Origin: Leuconostoc suionicum
GTDB taxonomy: Bacteria > Bacillota > Bacilli > Lactobacillales > Lactobacillaceae
Direction: 5' to 3'
Length of the DNA stretch: 64,000 bases
NCBI RefSeq assembly: GCF_001891125.1
Contig: NZ_CP015247.1
Coordinates: 1,708,501 to 1,772,500, forward strand
The notes beneath the pieces are model-generated. The model was not told the origin of the DNA and did not search any database. It saw only the letters and a list, made by a program, of their open reading frames with translations. Positions 44,713 through 53,405 of this stretch are shown here, in pieces (positions within the stretch are counted from its first letter, which is position 1; every line of letters starts with the position of its first letter). The translations under genes were made by a program, and so were the position numbers.

Positions 44713-46011
44713 TTAAAGCGGTAAAATAATATTAAACACAGCACCTTGTGGCTGATTATCTGACACTGTTATTTTACCACCATGAGCATGAACTACCCAC
44801 TCAGCAATAGATAAGCCCAGGCCAGTACCGCCTGTTTGACGATTTCCCGTTTTATCCTCACGATAGAATCTGTCAAAGACATGCTTTTTAGCCTCATCAC
44901 TAATTCCACGACCAGTGTCTGCAACACTAAGAACAAATTTCTTTTTTTCGATACCTGCTTTTACTGAAACAGTTGCTCCTTCATCTGAATATTTTAAAGC
45001 ATTATCTAACAACAAAACCAGCAATTGATGAATACGTTTTTTATCGATGTATATTTCTTGAGTAACATCAACATCAAGTGTAACTTTTTTTCCCTCAAAT
45101 TCTGCCATTTCTTGGTATGGCGTAATGATATCATCCAAAAACTGAGTTACATTTGTTGCTTCTTTTTCAATTTTTGTCATATTGGAACCAGTTTTTGCCA
45201 ATGTTAACATATTATTAGTCAATGAATTCAAGCGCCGTACTTCAGATAAAGATAAAATAATAGCATTTGATTGATCACGAACTGTTGATTCTGGTTTCGT
45301 CAGCATTGTTTCTAGCTTTCCTTGAATAACAGCCATCGGTGTTCTTAACTCATGAGCAGCATTGTTAACAAAATCTTGTTGTTGTTGCCAAGATTTTAGA
45401 ATTGGTTTCATATTTCTTCTAGAAATCATATATGACACAATTACTGATAAGATACCAAACAGTCCAAAAGACCAAAATAACACTTTTTTAAAGTTATTTA
45501 AATTATTAATTGTATCTGTAACGTTAACTGTTACCATCCCATGAACAGCAATTTGATCGTAACCTTTAGCCGCATTTTTCTTGAATTTAAAACCAATAAT
45601 GCGATAGTAGTTACCATAAAATTTATATGTATTTGGTTTAACGGTCATAGTGGCTTTATCAAATTTGATTGCTTGCTGCAAAGACTTTTGCAACGATGCT
45701 TGTCTCGTATCGGCCACATTATTATCAATAATTAATTTACCATTTTTATCAAATAACCAAGTCTCTGTTCTCGTGCTTGAGTTACTATACACAGGTTGCG
45801 TGTGTTTAACATCTTTATCAGATGTTGATAGTAGACCGCCACTATCATACATTGAAATCGTCTGGCTAATCGCAAGATCCGCACTGTTAAAGACCGTTCG
45901 AGTGTATGATACGAAAATGACACTAGCTAAAATTGAAAATATAACAAAAAAGCTGGCGAGTAACCAGATAAATCCACGTACTTGCTGCTTTTTATTGATT
46001 GCGTTCGGCAT
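44713..46011 (-). CDS. ciaH: Sensor histidine kinase, CiaH-like
   Basis: A 432-residue membrane histidine kinase: helix 1 near 14-34, an extracellular domain to about 170, helix 2 near 172-190, then the HisKA box VNNAAHELRTPMAVIQGKLE with the phospho-histidine near 217. The ATPase domain has HQLLVLLLDNALKYSDEGATV, VADTGRGISDEAKKHVFDRFYR and GGTGLGLSIAEWVVHAHGG. It overlaps the regulator gene by 20 bases, and htrA follows about 95 bases downstream of its stop. The stimulus is unknown; in streptococci CiaH answers to wall stress and sugar state. Confidence 0.88.
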   Translation of the reverse strand: MPNAINKKQQVRGFIWLLASFFVIFSILASVIFVSYTRTVFNSADLAISQTISMYDSGGLLSTSDKDVKHTQPVYSNSSTRTETWLFDKNGKLIIDNNVADTRQASLQKSLQQAIKFDKATMTVKPNTYKFYGNYYRIIGFKFKKNAAKGYDQIAVHGMVTVNVTDTINNLNNFKKVLFWSFGLFGILSVIVSYMISRRNMKPILKSWQQQQDFVNNAAHELRTPMAVIQGKLETMLTKPESTVRDQSNAIILSLSEVRRLNSLTNNMLTLAKTGSNMTKIEKEATNVTQFLDDIITPYQEMAEFEGKKVTLDVDVTQEIYIDKKRIHQLLVLLLDNALKYSDEGATVSVKAGIEKKKFVLSVADTGRGISDEAKKHVFDRFYREDKTGNRQTGGTGLGLSIAEWVVHAHGGKITVSDNQPQGAVFNIILPL

Positions 46012-46693
46012 CCTCTACCTCTAGAATAAACCCTATATTACGTAAGGTCTTAATTAAATTGTTTTGTCCAACAGCTTCTAATTTTCGACGTAAATTATTC
46101 AAATAAATATTAACAACGTTAATTGTCGTATCTGAATCAATACCCCATACGCGATCAAAAATTTGATCACGAGTGACAATAATATTTTTGTTTTGTGCAA
46201 GATAAGTTAAAATATCAAATTCTTTACCAACCAATTTAACCGGTTGACCATGCACTTGTACACCGCGATTTTCTAGGTTAATCATCACATCCCCAACCGC
46301 TAGCGTATTATCCTCAGAATAGACTCCTGAGCGGCGCAAAAGAGCTTTTACACGAACAAGTAATTCCTCTCGATGAAAGGGCTTGGTTAAATAATCATCA
46401 GCGCCAACATTGAAACCTTCTATTTTATCATCCAGTGAAGTTTTTGCTGTTAAAATCAAAACTGGTGTTTCAACATCATTTGCACGCAAATTTTTGATCA
46501 ACTCTAAGCCAGTTTCGCCAGGTAGCATGAGGTCAGAAATAATCAAGTCATATGGCGCTTCTTGCGCCTCAAATTCACCGTCAAGTCCATCTGTAACAGC
46601 ATTGATATCTGCAAAGTCCTGCAGAAAACCAACAACATTATCTGCTAGATTGACATCATCTTCGATTAATAGTATTTTAATTGCTTTTGACAT
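45992..46693 (-). CDS. ciaR: OmpR-family response regulator, CiaR-like
   Basis: A 233-residue regulator. The receiver has LLIEDDVNLADNVVGFLQDFADI, the phospho-aspartate in YDLIISDLMLPGETGLEL near 51, and LTAK and DDYLTKPF. The C-terminal winged helix ends with RDQIFDRVWGIDSDTTINVVNIYLNNLRRKLE. It is strikingly close to streptococcal CiaR, notably FLxDFAD, GKEFD and FDRxWGxDSDTTI. The second ATG (46693) has the better GGAA spacing. Operon ciaR-ciaH, then htrA. Confidence 0.9.
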   Translation of the reverse strand: MSKAIKILLIEDDVNLADNVVGFLQDFADINAVTDGLDGEFEAQEAPYDLIISDLMLPGETGLELIKNLRANDVETPVLILTAKTSLDDKIEGFNVGADDYLTKPFHREELLVRVKALLRRSGVYSEDNTLAVGDVMINLENRGVQVHGQPVKLVGKEFDILTYLAQNKNIIVTRDQIFDRVWGIDSDTTINVVNIYLNNLRRKLEAVGQNNLIKTLRNIGFILEVEDAERNQ

Positions 46694-46773
46694 TTTCATA
46701 TTCCTATTTACCTGTTTTATTACATTTATTATACAAATCGTAGGTTAAAAATAAGTTAAATATACTGACAACT

Positions 46774-47139
46774 TCACTTCAACCCCACACTAATTCGCAA
46801 AGCATGCGCCACCAGTTGCATTTCATTTGAAGAAGCATTTATATGCGCAATTTTGTCACGTAAGCGGCGCTTATCTATAGTTCGCACTTGCTCTGCTAAA
46901 ATGACTGAGTCTCTTTTCATGCCGCTCATATGTTCAGGTAATAATACATGCGTCGGCAATTTTGGTTTAGAAATTTGGGACGTTATCGCAGCGACAATAG
47001 TTGTAGGTGAATTGGCATTTCCTACATCATTTTGAATGATTAAAACGGGCCGTACACCAGCCTGCTCAGATCCTATTCCTTGCTTTAGATCGGCGTAAAA
47101 TACGTCACCACGCATAACTGCTTGATGTTCTTCTGTCAT
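46774..47139 (-). CDS. mazF: MazF/PemK-family mRNA interferase without adjacent antitoxin
   Basis: A 121-residue EndoA/MazF-type endoribonuclease: MRGDVFYADLKQGIGSEQAGVRPVLIIQND, the TIVAAITSQ strand, KLPTHVLLP, RDSVILAEQVRTIDKRRL and LRISVGL at the end. In Bacillus the same gene follows alr but is preceded by its antitoxin gene ndoAI. Here only 38 bases separate alr from mazF, too short for an antitoxin, and none is seen near. It is probably read with acpS and alr. Confidence 0.9.
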   Translation of the reverse strand: MTEEHQAVMRGDVFYADLKQGIGSEQAGVRPVLIIQNDVGNANSPTTIVAAITSQISKPKLPTHVLLPEHMSGMKRDSVILAEQVRTIDKRRLRDKIAHINASSNEMQLVAHALRISVGLK

Positions 47140-47177
47140 AATATTCTCACTTCTATGTACGCGCCGTGAGACGCTTT

Positions 47178-48299
47178 TTAATAAATTCTAGGCAAACGAG
47201 CACCAAAATTTGTTAGTATTTCATGCGGAATCGTCTGAGCATATTCCGCAACTTCTTCTACCGATATTTGATTCTCACCTTCAAAGCCAACCAAAGTCAC
47301 AGTTTTTCCAACAGGGTATTTCTGCTTTAATGTTATCACAATCTGGTCCATTGTGACACGTCCAATTACATGTTCAATATGTCCATCGACCAAGACTTTC
47401 ATACCACTCATGCGACGCAGATAGCCATCTGCGTAACCGATAGGCAAAGTAGCTATCCATTGTGGCTTCTTTGCCGTATATGTTGCACCATAACTTACTG
47501 ACTCGCCAGTTTTTAGTTGATGCACTGAGCCCAACTTTGATTTCAATTGTAGAGCTGGTTTCAAGGGTAAGGGCATCTTTTTTTCAGGGGCACCAGGATT
47601 ATACCCGTAGAGCACAGAACCAACCCGGATCGTATCCGTATAAATTTCATCATGATGCCAAATCGCAGACCCTGAATTTGCTAAATGCCAGTACTGTTTA
47701 GGAATACCAGCTGATTGCACCCATTGGTAAAAACGCTGGACTTGTTCATCATAATAGTTTTGATTATTATCATCAGCTGTGGCAAAATGAGTAAACACAC
47801 CAGCCAATCGAAACTTTTTAGTACTTTGGATCAGATGATACATGTCTTCAACAGCACTTGCTGAATGAGCACCCATTCGCCCCATACCAGTATCAACAGC
47901 TAATTGAACATCTAGCCTCTGCCCGTCTTTGATGTAATTTACTGCCTCATTAAGCCATTCAACTGTTCCAACAGCTGGTGATAAACGATTTTCCACCATA
48001 ACTTCTGTTTGGGCAACATCTTGGACACCAAGCAGAAAAATATTTATTTTTGCTTGGGGATAATATTTACGCAGTTGAACACCTTCACCGATCGTTGCTA
48101 CCGCAAAATCATAGACACCCACTTCAAGTAACGCCCCTACAACTTGTTTTGCACCGTGTCCGTAAGCATTGGCTTTAACCACGGCAATCAATCTTTGTGC
48201 GCCCGCGTGCTTCATAATTAATTTAGCATTTGTCTGAATTGCCTGTAAATCAATATCTAGCCATGTAGGCCTTAAACATAATATATCATTGTCTGTCAT
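47178..48299 (-). CDS. alr: Alanine racemase
   Basis: A 373-residue PLP racemase supplying D-alanine for peptidoglycan and, through Dlt, for teichoic acids. The PLP lysine is in AVVKANAYGHGAKQV near residue 42, the second base tyrosine in ESVSYGATYTAKKP near 267; FTHFATADDN, IRVGSVLYGYNP and GRVTMDQIVI are further marks. The ATG overlaps the acpS stop by four bases. Neighbours acpS and mazF follow the common Firmicute order, and the dlt operon lies just upstream. Confidence 0.96.
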   Translation of the reverse strand: MTDNDILCLRPTWLDIDLQAIQTNAKLIMKHAGAQRLIAVVKANAYGHGAKQVVGALLEVGVYDFAVATIGEGVQLRKYYPQAKINIFLLGVQDVAQTEVMVENRLSPAVGTVEWLNEAVNYIKDGQRLDVQLAVDTGMGRMGAHSASAVEDMYHLIQSTKKFRLAGVFTHFATADDNNQNYYDEQVQRFYQWVQSAGIPKQYWHLANSGSAIWHHDEIYTDTIRVGSVLYGYNPGAPEKKMPLPLKPALQLKSKLGSVHQLKTGESVSYGATYTAKKPQWIATLPIGYADGYLRRMSGMKVLVDGHIEHVIGRVTMDQIVITLKQKYPVGKTVTLVGFEGENQISVEEVAEYAQTIPHEILTNFGARLPRIY

Positions 48300-48706
48300 G
48301 ATAATACTCCTCGTTTAGGAAACAGCTTTATACTCATTTTTTCCAGCAGCGTCAAACGTTCAATAACAACAACCGTGTTCACTTGATCACCACTATGTGT
48401 GATGGCCACATAAGTGTGATAGGGGAAGTTTTTCACTTTCATTACAGGTCGACCATTTGGCTCATTTAAAATTTCAATATCTTGCCACTGAACTTTCTCA
48501 CCGATTCCATAGCCGGTAGCTTTTGAAAAAGCCTCTTTGGCAGAGAAACGTCCGGCAATATATTCGTTTTGGTGCTTACCTTTTCGCTCAGCCGCTGCAG
48601 CACATTCTGCTGGCGTTAAAATGAGCGTTATAAAACTCTTCTGACGCTCGACTATTTCTGCGACTCGGCTGATCGCTTCTGTGTCATTTCCAATTCCTAT
48701 AATCAT
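48296..48706 (-). CDS. acpS: Holo-[acyl carrier protein] synthase
   Basis: A 136-residue AcpS transferring phosphopantetheine from CoA to carrier proteins, probably including ACP and DltC. MIIGIGNDTEAISRV, the metal site EYIAGRFSAKEAFSKATGYG and VAITHSGDQVNTVVVIE are typical. The start has no ribosome site; TACAAT ends exactly six bases before the ATG, so the mRNA may start at the A of the ATG. The frame is open eight codons further upstream but that would run through the promoter. Confidence 0.93.
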   Translation of the reverse strand: MIIGIGNDTEAISRVAEIVERQKSFITLILTPAECAAAAERKGKHQNEYIAGRFSAKEAFSKATGYGIGEKVQWQDIEILNEPNGRPVMKVKNFPYHTYVAITHSGDQVNTVVVIERLTLLEKMSIKLFPKRGVLS

Positions 48707-48712
48707 GGTTCT

Positions 48713-48740
48713 ATTGTAACAAAAGGTCAAGTGTTGACAA
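48713..48740 (-). promoter_or_regulatory. Candidate leaderless promoter of acpS
   Basis: TTGTCA (48735-48740), a 16-base spacer and TACAAT (48713-48718), then AGAACC and the ATG. The predicted start point is the first base of the ORF. The promoter lies within an inverted repeat that also ends dltD. Confidence 0.55.
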
Positions 48741-48767
48741 AGTTTTTTTGCCTACACTTAACCTTTT
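48721..48767. terminator. Inverted repeat after dltD, overlapping the acpS promoter
   Basis: AAAAGGTCAAGTGT and ACACTTAACCTTTT are complementary over 14 bases with one G-U pair, around a 19-base loop, right after the dltD stop. It can end the dlt transcript, yet it holds the -35 of acpS. Confidence 0.6.
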
Positions 48768-48776
48768 TGACCCTTA

Positions 48777-50075
48777 TTATTTAAAGTTTTTAAGATTTGT
48801 GTCTGTTGGTATCAAATTTTGCCATTTTTTGGATAGATAATTATCATTGATATGATATGTTGGTTCTTGGTAACCTCGTGCAAAAAAGGGCTTTATTTTC
48901 GTATCAGCAGCTACCCAGCCTCGCCATCCCATATGAATGGTGTCCTGCATAAAGTACTTATGTCCACCATCATGAGAAAAGTCAGCAATTTGGTTAAAGC
49001 CTTGTGACTTTAACTGTTTTTTTACTTTATCCACACTCTGATAATATCTTTTTGTGCTCAGCCCCGTATACTTTGACCATTTTTTATTAACAGGTTGAAT
49101 AATGAACAAAACGTCAGTATGCTCTTTTGCAAACTCTTGTAATACAGCCTGAAAGTCAGAATACTCATCAGACTGTCGGTAATCAAAATGACTTTGAGAG
49201 TTTTCCAGCTTCTTCAAACTTGGTTTGACTCGCATTCTGAAAAATGAGTTTTTTATGCCAAATTTATTATTACCAGTTTGCTTCTTCGCAACTCTCATCG
49301 CTTCCCGCTCTAGCAACGATACGTCATCAGTTTTTGGTAACGACTTTAGTGCTGGCTCAACTTGCTTATCCCAATTATTAGATACTGTAAAATTCGAGAA
49401 TAGTTGGTCTTCGCGCAATAACATTCTGTTTCGTAACATTAACAAGCTCTGGTCAGTTTCTGACAAAGATTCATTATTTTTAATTTTTGTAATGAGACGA
49501 GCATAAAAGCTATTATCACTAATTTGCTTTTGTTCCAATAATCGTTTCGCAATAAATCGATCAGTTGCACTAATTTCCTTAATGTTTCGCAACCAGTTAA
49601 CGGTCTGTAACGGTGAGTAAAACTGTGAAAATGCCCACTTACTATCACGTTTGGTAAACCACTGTTGCGAAATAATAAATACCGCCTGCTTTTTATGCAA
49701 AGCCGGTGTCATTTCTTGCATCCCCAAGTAATGCGAAAGAGATTCTGTTCCAGCCTGACCAAGCAAAAATGGCTGATAATTACGCTTATACTTTGCCGCC
49801 AACACCGATGGATGCATTGTGTCCAAACGGAGTAGTTCGCTTGACCCAAAGAAAGGCACATAGTTTGTCTTTGAATTACTGAAGGCCGCCATTTTGACAC
49901 TTTCGCCTTTAAAAACATTTTTAGAAAATGACACAGACGCTTTTTGAATATCTTTATTTGATAAATAGTTTAATGAAAATGGTGCCAAAAATAGTGCAGT
50001 AACCATGACGAATGCCAAGATTACTGGACCAAATATCCACCATAGCCCCCGTTTTTTCAGCATTTTTTTATCCAA
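48777..50075 (-). CDS. dltD: D-alanyl-lipoteichoic acid biosynthesis protein DltD
   Basis: A 432-residue DltD. One N-terminal helix (WWIFGPVILAFVMVTALFLAPF) anchors an extracellular SGNH-like domain with FFGSSELLRLDTMHPSVLA holding the nucleophile serine near residue 78, and a late DTIHMGWRGWVAAD segment with the aspartate and histidine. DltD moves D-alanine onto teichoic acid outside the membrane together with DltB and DltX. It overlaps dltC by eight bases. Confidence 0.93.
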   Translation of the reverse strand: MDKKMLKKRGLWWIFGPVILAFVMVTALFLAPFSLNYLSNKDIQKASVSFSKNVFKGESVKMAAFSNSKTNYVPFFGSSELLRLDTMHPSVLAAKYKRNYQPFLLGQAGTESLSHYLGMQEMTPALHKKQAVFIISQQWFTKRDSKWAFSQFYSPLQTVNWLRNIKEISATDRFIAKRLLEQKQISDNSFYARLITKIKNNESLSETDQSLLMLRNRMLLREDQLFSNFTVSNNWDKQVEPALKSLPKTDDVSLLEREAMRVAKKQTGNNKFGIKNSFFRMRVKPSLKKLENSQSHFDYRQSDEYSDFQAVLQEFAKEHTDVLFIIQPVNKKWSKYTGLSTKRYYQSVDKVKKQLKSQGFNQIADFSHDGGHKYFMQDTIHMGWRGWVAADTKIKPFFARGYQEPTYHINDNYLSKKWQNLIPTDTNLKNFK

Positions 50076-50304
50076 TCAATGATTCAACTTTAGCAACTAC
50101 CTTGTTTGGTGTATTCCATTCATCGCGATTAAATTCAGAAACAGGTGCTTGGATATTGAACTTACTTTCTAAATCAAGCAACAATTCCACCGTCGCCATT
50201 GAATCTAGCAACCCATTCTCAAAAAAATCATCGTCCATTTGGTCAGAAATATCTTCACCAATAATTGTGTTTAAAATTTCTACTACTTGTTCTTTCAAGT
50301 CCAT
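50068..50304 (-). CDS. dltC: D-alanine-poly(phosphoribitol/glycerol) carrier protein DltC
   Basis: A 78-residue carrier protein. The phosphopantetheine serine is in FFENGLLDSMATVELLLDLE near residue 35. It starts MDLKEQVVEILNTIIGED; the frame is open ten codons further but a GAGGGAAAAAAT site fits the ATG at 50304. DltA loads D-alanine on it and DltB/DltD take it across the membrane. Confidence 0.95.
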   Translation of the reverse strand: MDLKEQVVEILNTIIGEDISDQMDDDFFENGLLDSMATVELLLDLESKFNIQAPVSEFNRDEWNTPNKVVAKVESLIG

Positions 50305-50373
50305 TATTTTTTCCCTCGATTCTAATACTATCATTTATATAATAGCTATTACTATCCATTTATTTCCATTACA

Positions 50374-51582
50374 TTAACGTTGGAACCAGATCTTATCCAA
50401 CAAACCACTAAATAATAAGAAACTAATCATTACTACGTTGAATGTTATCACAATCGCTAATACATTCGTAAACTTATTATGCGGTACGTGATGTTTTTTC
50501 TTATAGCGTAACCACATATCATTAATAACAAGACCAACACCGTGAAACAAACCGTAAGCGATATAGTACCATTTCAATCCGTGCCAAAATCCCATAATCA
50601 ACATATTAATGATATAAGCCACATTTGAGGTTGTGATTCGACTTTTAAACCACTTTTTCTTCATCATCAGAAACACGAGCCTCATAAAGACAAAGTCACG
50701 GAACCAAAATGATAAAGTCATATGCCAACGATTCCAAAATTCTTTTAAGTTTCTGGACAAAAATGGTAAATTAAAGTTCATCGGCACTTCAATTCCCATC
50801 ACATAACCAGTTGCTACAGCGAACATTGAATATCCTGCAAAGTCAAAAAACAAATTCAAACCGTAAATATACATATACGCTATAATCCACCATGACCACC
50901 CGCCTTGAGCATGTGCAGAAACAATCGCCATATGCTCAATATTTGGCATTAATACAGTTCCCAAAGCATGAGACACAATGAATTTATACAAAAAACCAAT
51001 GAAAAGGTATTTGACAGCTTTGCCAAGCATTTCTAGATACTTATCACGTGTCGGTGCTTTCTCAACATCTTTTGCAAAACGACGGTACCGATCAATAGGA
51101 CCTGACGAAATTGTTGGCATGAACAGCATGAAGCGCAAGAAAAGCCAAGGCTTAAATTCTTGAATCGAACCATCACGTATTTCCATCACCATACCAACTG
51201 AACGGAATGTCAAATACGAAATACCCATGAATCCGAGTAAGGTTGTCACTTGCAACCAATTAGTAACTGGCGCAACCTTAATTAATACTAGTGGCAAGAT
51301 GACTAAAATAGTTGTGACATAAAACACCCAAGTTTGGTTGTACTTTTTACGATACAAAGTATAGGTCCAAACAAGCAGCCATTGCCAAATCATGTAGATA
51401 ATTAATGCGATACCTTCATGGTATTTCTCACCATCAAACATCAAGAAAATAAAGACAAGCGAGACCAATACTTCATACCAAGCTAGACGCTTTCCAAAGT
51501 ATAAACCGATGGCTAGAGGCACTAGTGCCAACAATAAAATAATGAAGTACTGCGGATCTGCATAGGGTTGTAGATTAAGCAT
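50374..51582 (-). CDS. dltB: D-alanyl transfer membrane protein DltB (MBOAT)
   Basis: A 402-residue MBOAT-family protein with about eleven helices. LGFMGISYLTFRSVGMVMEIRDG, SGPIDRYRRF, FDFAGYSMFAVATGYVMG, NRWHMTLSFWFRDFVFMRL and the catalytic histidine in MGFWHGLKWYYIAYGLFHG are the family pattern. It accepts D-alanine from DltC. The start overlaps the dltA stop by eight bases. Confidence 0.95.
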   Translation of the reverse strand: MLNLQPYADPQYFIILLLALVPLAIGLYFGKRLAWYEVLVSLVFIFLMFDGEKYHEGIALIIYMIWQWLLVWTYTLYRKKYNQTWVFYVTTILVILPLVLIKVAPVTNWLQVTTLLGFMGISYLTFRSVGMVMEIRDGSIQEFKPWLFLRFMLFMPTISSGPIDRYRRFAKDVEKAPTRDKYLEMLGKAVKYLFIGFLYKFIVSHALGTVLMPNIEHMAIVSAHAQGGWSWWIIAYMYIYGLNLFFDFAGYSMFAVATGYVMGIEVPMNFNLPFLSRNLKEFWNRWHMTLSFWFRDFVFMRLVFLMMKKKWFKSRITTSNVAYIINMLIMGFWHGLKWYYIAYGLFHGVGLVINDMWLRYKKKHHVPHNKFTNVLAIVITFNVVMISFLLFSGLLDKIWFQR

Positions 51583-53104
51583 TGCCGTTCACCTCAGTAA
51601 TCAACCCTTTTAAATCAATTTTACCATTCGGTGTCAATGGCATTGACTCACGATATATAAATCGACTCGGCATCATATAAGGCATCATAATGTCTTTCAT
51701 GTCGTCTTTAATTGCATTTGTTAACAACATAGGTTTAGAAAAATCATTTTCTTTAGGCACTACAATGGCCAATAACTGCTTAACTTTACCATCAGCGTCA
51801 TAACGTGGCACAGCGACCACTTGTTCTATCCATTGACTTTGTTGTAGTTGTTGCGCAACTTCTTCCAATTCAATTCGGAACCCATGTAATTTGATTTGAA
51901 AATCACTACGTCCTTTATAATGCAACAAACCATTTTCATCAATTGTTGCTAAATCACCAGTTTTATACGCCTGTTCACCGTTAAATTTCGTGAAAGCAGC
52001 ATTTGTTTTTTCAGGGTTGTTCAAATAACCTTTGGAAACTGAAGGGCCTGAAATGATAATTTCACCTTTTTCCCCAAAAGAAACTTCTTGGTCATCGCTA
52101 TCTTGAATACTAATTACCGTATCTTCCTTTACATAACCAATTGGCATTTTATCGTAGTTTTCGATGATTTCCTTAGTAATGCGTATGCTTGAAACAGCAA
52201 CTGTGGCTTCCGTCGGTCCATAAGTATTATATATTTTTACCATTGGAAAGCGCGCTAGTAACTTCTCGGCTGTCGTACGTGTTAAAACTTCGCCACAAAA
52301 CAAAAAGGCCTTCAAATTTGGATTGTTCGCTTGATTAAATTCTGGATCCAGGAGGGCAACATCAGCAAATGATGGCGTCGACACCCATGTAGTTAGATCT
52401 AACTTTGGTAAAGTAGCAAATAATAGTTTAAAATCCTCAGCTACTGATTTGGGTAATGCTTTCAAAGTTCCACCGGTAACAATAGTGGGAACCCAGTCCA
52501 TCACTGATAAATCAAAAGAATATGGTGGCTGTGATAACACATTGCTGCCTTCTTGCCAATCAAACGTGTCGCCAATCATCCAATTAGTAAAACTTAGTAA
52601 ATTACGATGTGAAATTTGAACGCCCTTTGGACGCCCTGTTGTCCCAGAAGTGAAAATAATATAAAAATTATCATCGTCTTGAACAGAATGTGTCAATTCA
52701 TAAGGTACATTCGTAGAAAATATACGATCAAGATGTTCTTTATCAATTATTGAAATATCTGAAATTGATGTTGGTAACTCATCAATGGCTAAGATCACTG
52801 CAGGCTTAGCAATTTCAATAATATCTGTCAATCTTTCCTCTGCTGAATTAACATCAACCGGAATATAGGCATGGCCTGATTTAGCACTGCCTAAGAAACT
52901 TGCGATCATTTCAAATTGCTGCCCACCATATACCATAACTGGCGCTTTTTTAGGCAAATTTAGTTCATCTAAAGCATGAGCTAAACTGTCAGATGCTTTT
53001 TTCAGCTGTTCATAAGTATGTTTTTCTCCCAATTCATCATACGCAACTTTTTTAGGCTGCGTTGTCGCGATGAGATCAACCTGTTTTAACACATTATCAA
53101 TCAT
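51575..53104 (-). CDS. dltA: D-alanine-DltC ligase DltA
   Basis: A 509-residue adenylation enzyme that activates D-alanine with ATP and loads DltC. The P-loop is YIIFTSGTTGRPKGVQISHRN near residue 150, then NTYGPTEATVAV, YKTGDLATIDENGLLHYKGR and the lysine in TPNGKIDLKGL at the end. GGGGGAG precedes the start. D-alanylation lowers the negative charge of the wall and gives resistance to cationic peptides. Confidence 0.96.
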   Translation of the reverse strand: MIDNVLKQVDLIATTQPKKVAYDELGEKHTYEQLKKASDSLAHALDELNLPKKAPVMVYGGQQFEMIASFLGSAKSGHAYIPVDVNSAEERLTDIIEIAKPAVILAIDELPTSISDISIIDKEHLDRIFSTNVPYELTHSVQDDDNFYIIFTSGTTGRPKGVQISHRNLLSFTNWMIGDTFDWQEGSNVLSQPPYSFDLSVMDWVPTIVTGGTLKALPKSVAEDFKLLFATLPKLDLTTWVSTPSFADVALLDPEFNQANNPNLKAFLFCGEVLTRTTAEKLLARFPMVKIYNTYGPTEATVAVSSIRITKEIIENYDKMPIGYVKEDTVISIQDSDDQEVSFGEKGEIIISGPSVSKGYLNNPEKTNAAFTKFNGEQAYKTGDLATIDENGLLHYKGRSDFQIKLHGFRIELEEVAQQLQQSQWIEQVVAVPRYDADGKVKQLLAIVVPKENDFSKPMLLTNAIKDDMKDIMMPYMMPSRFIYRESMPLTPNGKIDLKGLITEVNGNA

Positions 53105-53118
53105 GTGTGCTCCCCCAT

Positions 53119-53259
53119 TTAAAATTCATTGTAAAGAAAATGTCCTTCCCCAACGCCAGAATAGCCGTATAAGTACAAAAGTGATAGAATGATTAAGAAA
53201 TAAAAAACAGTACGTCCAACAAAATTAACAACTGGATGTTGGAAAAAATGCTTTAACAT
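53119..53259 (-). CDS. dltX: Teichoic acid D-Ala incorporation-associated protein DltX
   Basis: A 46-residue ORF just upstream of dltA. It starts MLKHFFQHPVVNFVGRTV, has one membrane helix, and ends YLYGYSGVGEGHFLYNEF. The C-terminal FxYNEF is the DltX signature; in other Firmicutes this tail carries D-alanine on its tyrosine in the transfer to teichoic acid. GGGGG lies nine bases before the ATG. The stop is 15 bases before dltA. First gene of dltXABCD. Confidence 0.9.
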   Translation of the reverse strand: MLKHFFQHPVVNFVGRTVFYFLIILSLLYLYGYSGVGEGHFLYNEF

Positions 53260-53405
53260 TCGCAGTAACCCCCGTATAAATTGTCTATTTAAAATTTATT
53301 AAATTTAACTTTAAATTATCGTCAATAATATAATGAATTTTATTATAACATATATATTTCAGAATGTTAAACTTATATATCAAAGAACGGAACGATAGAT
53401 TACTT

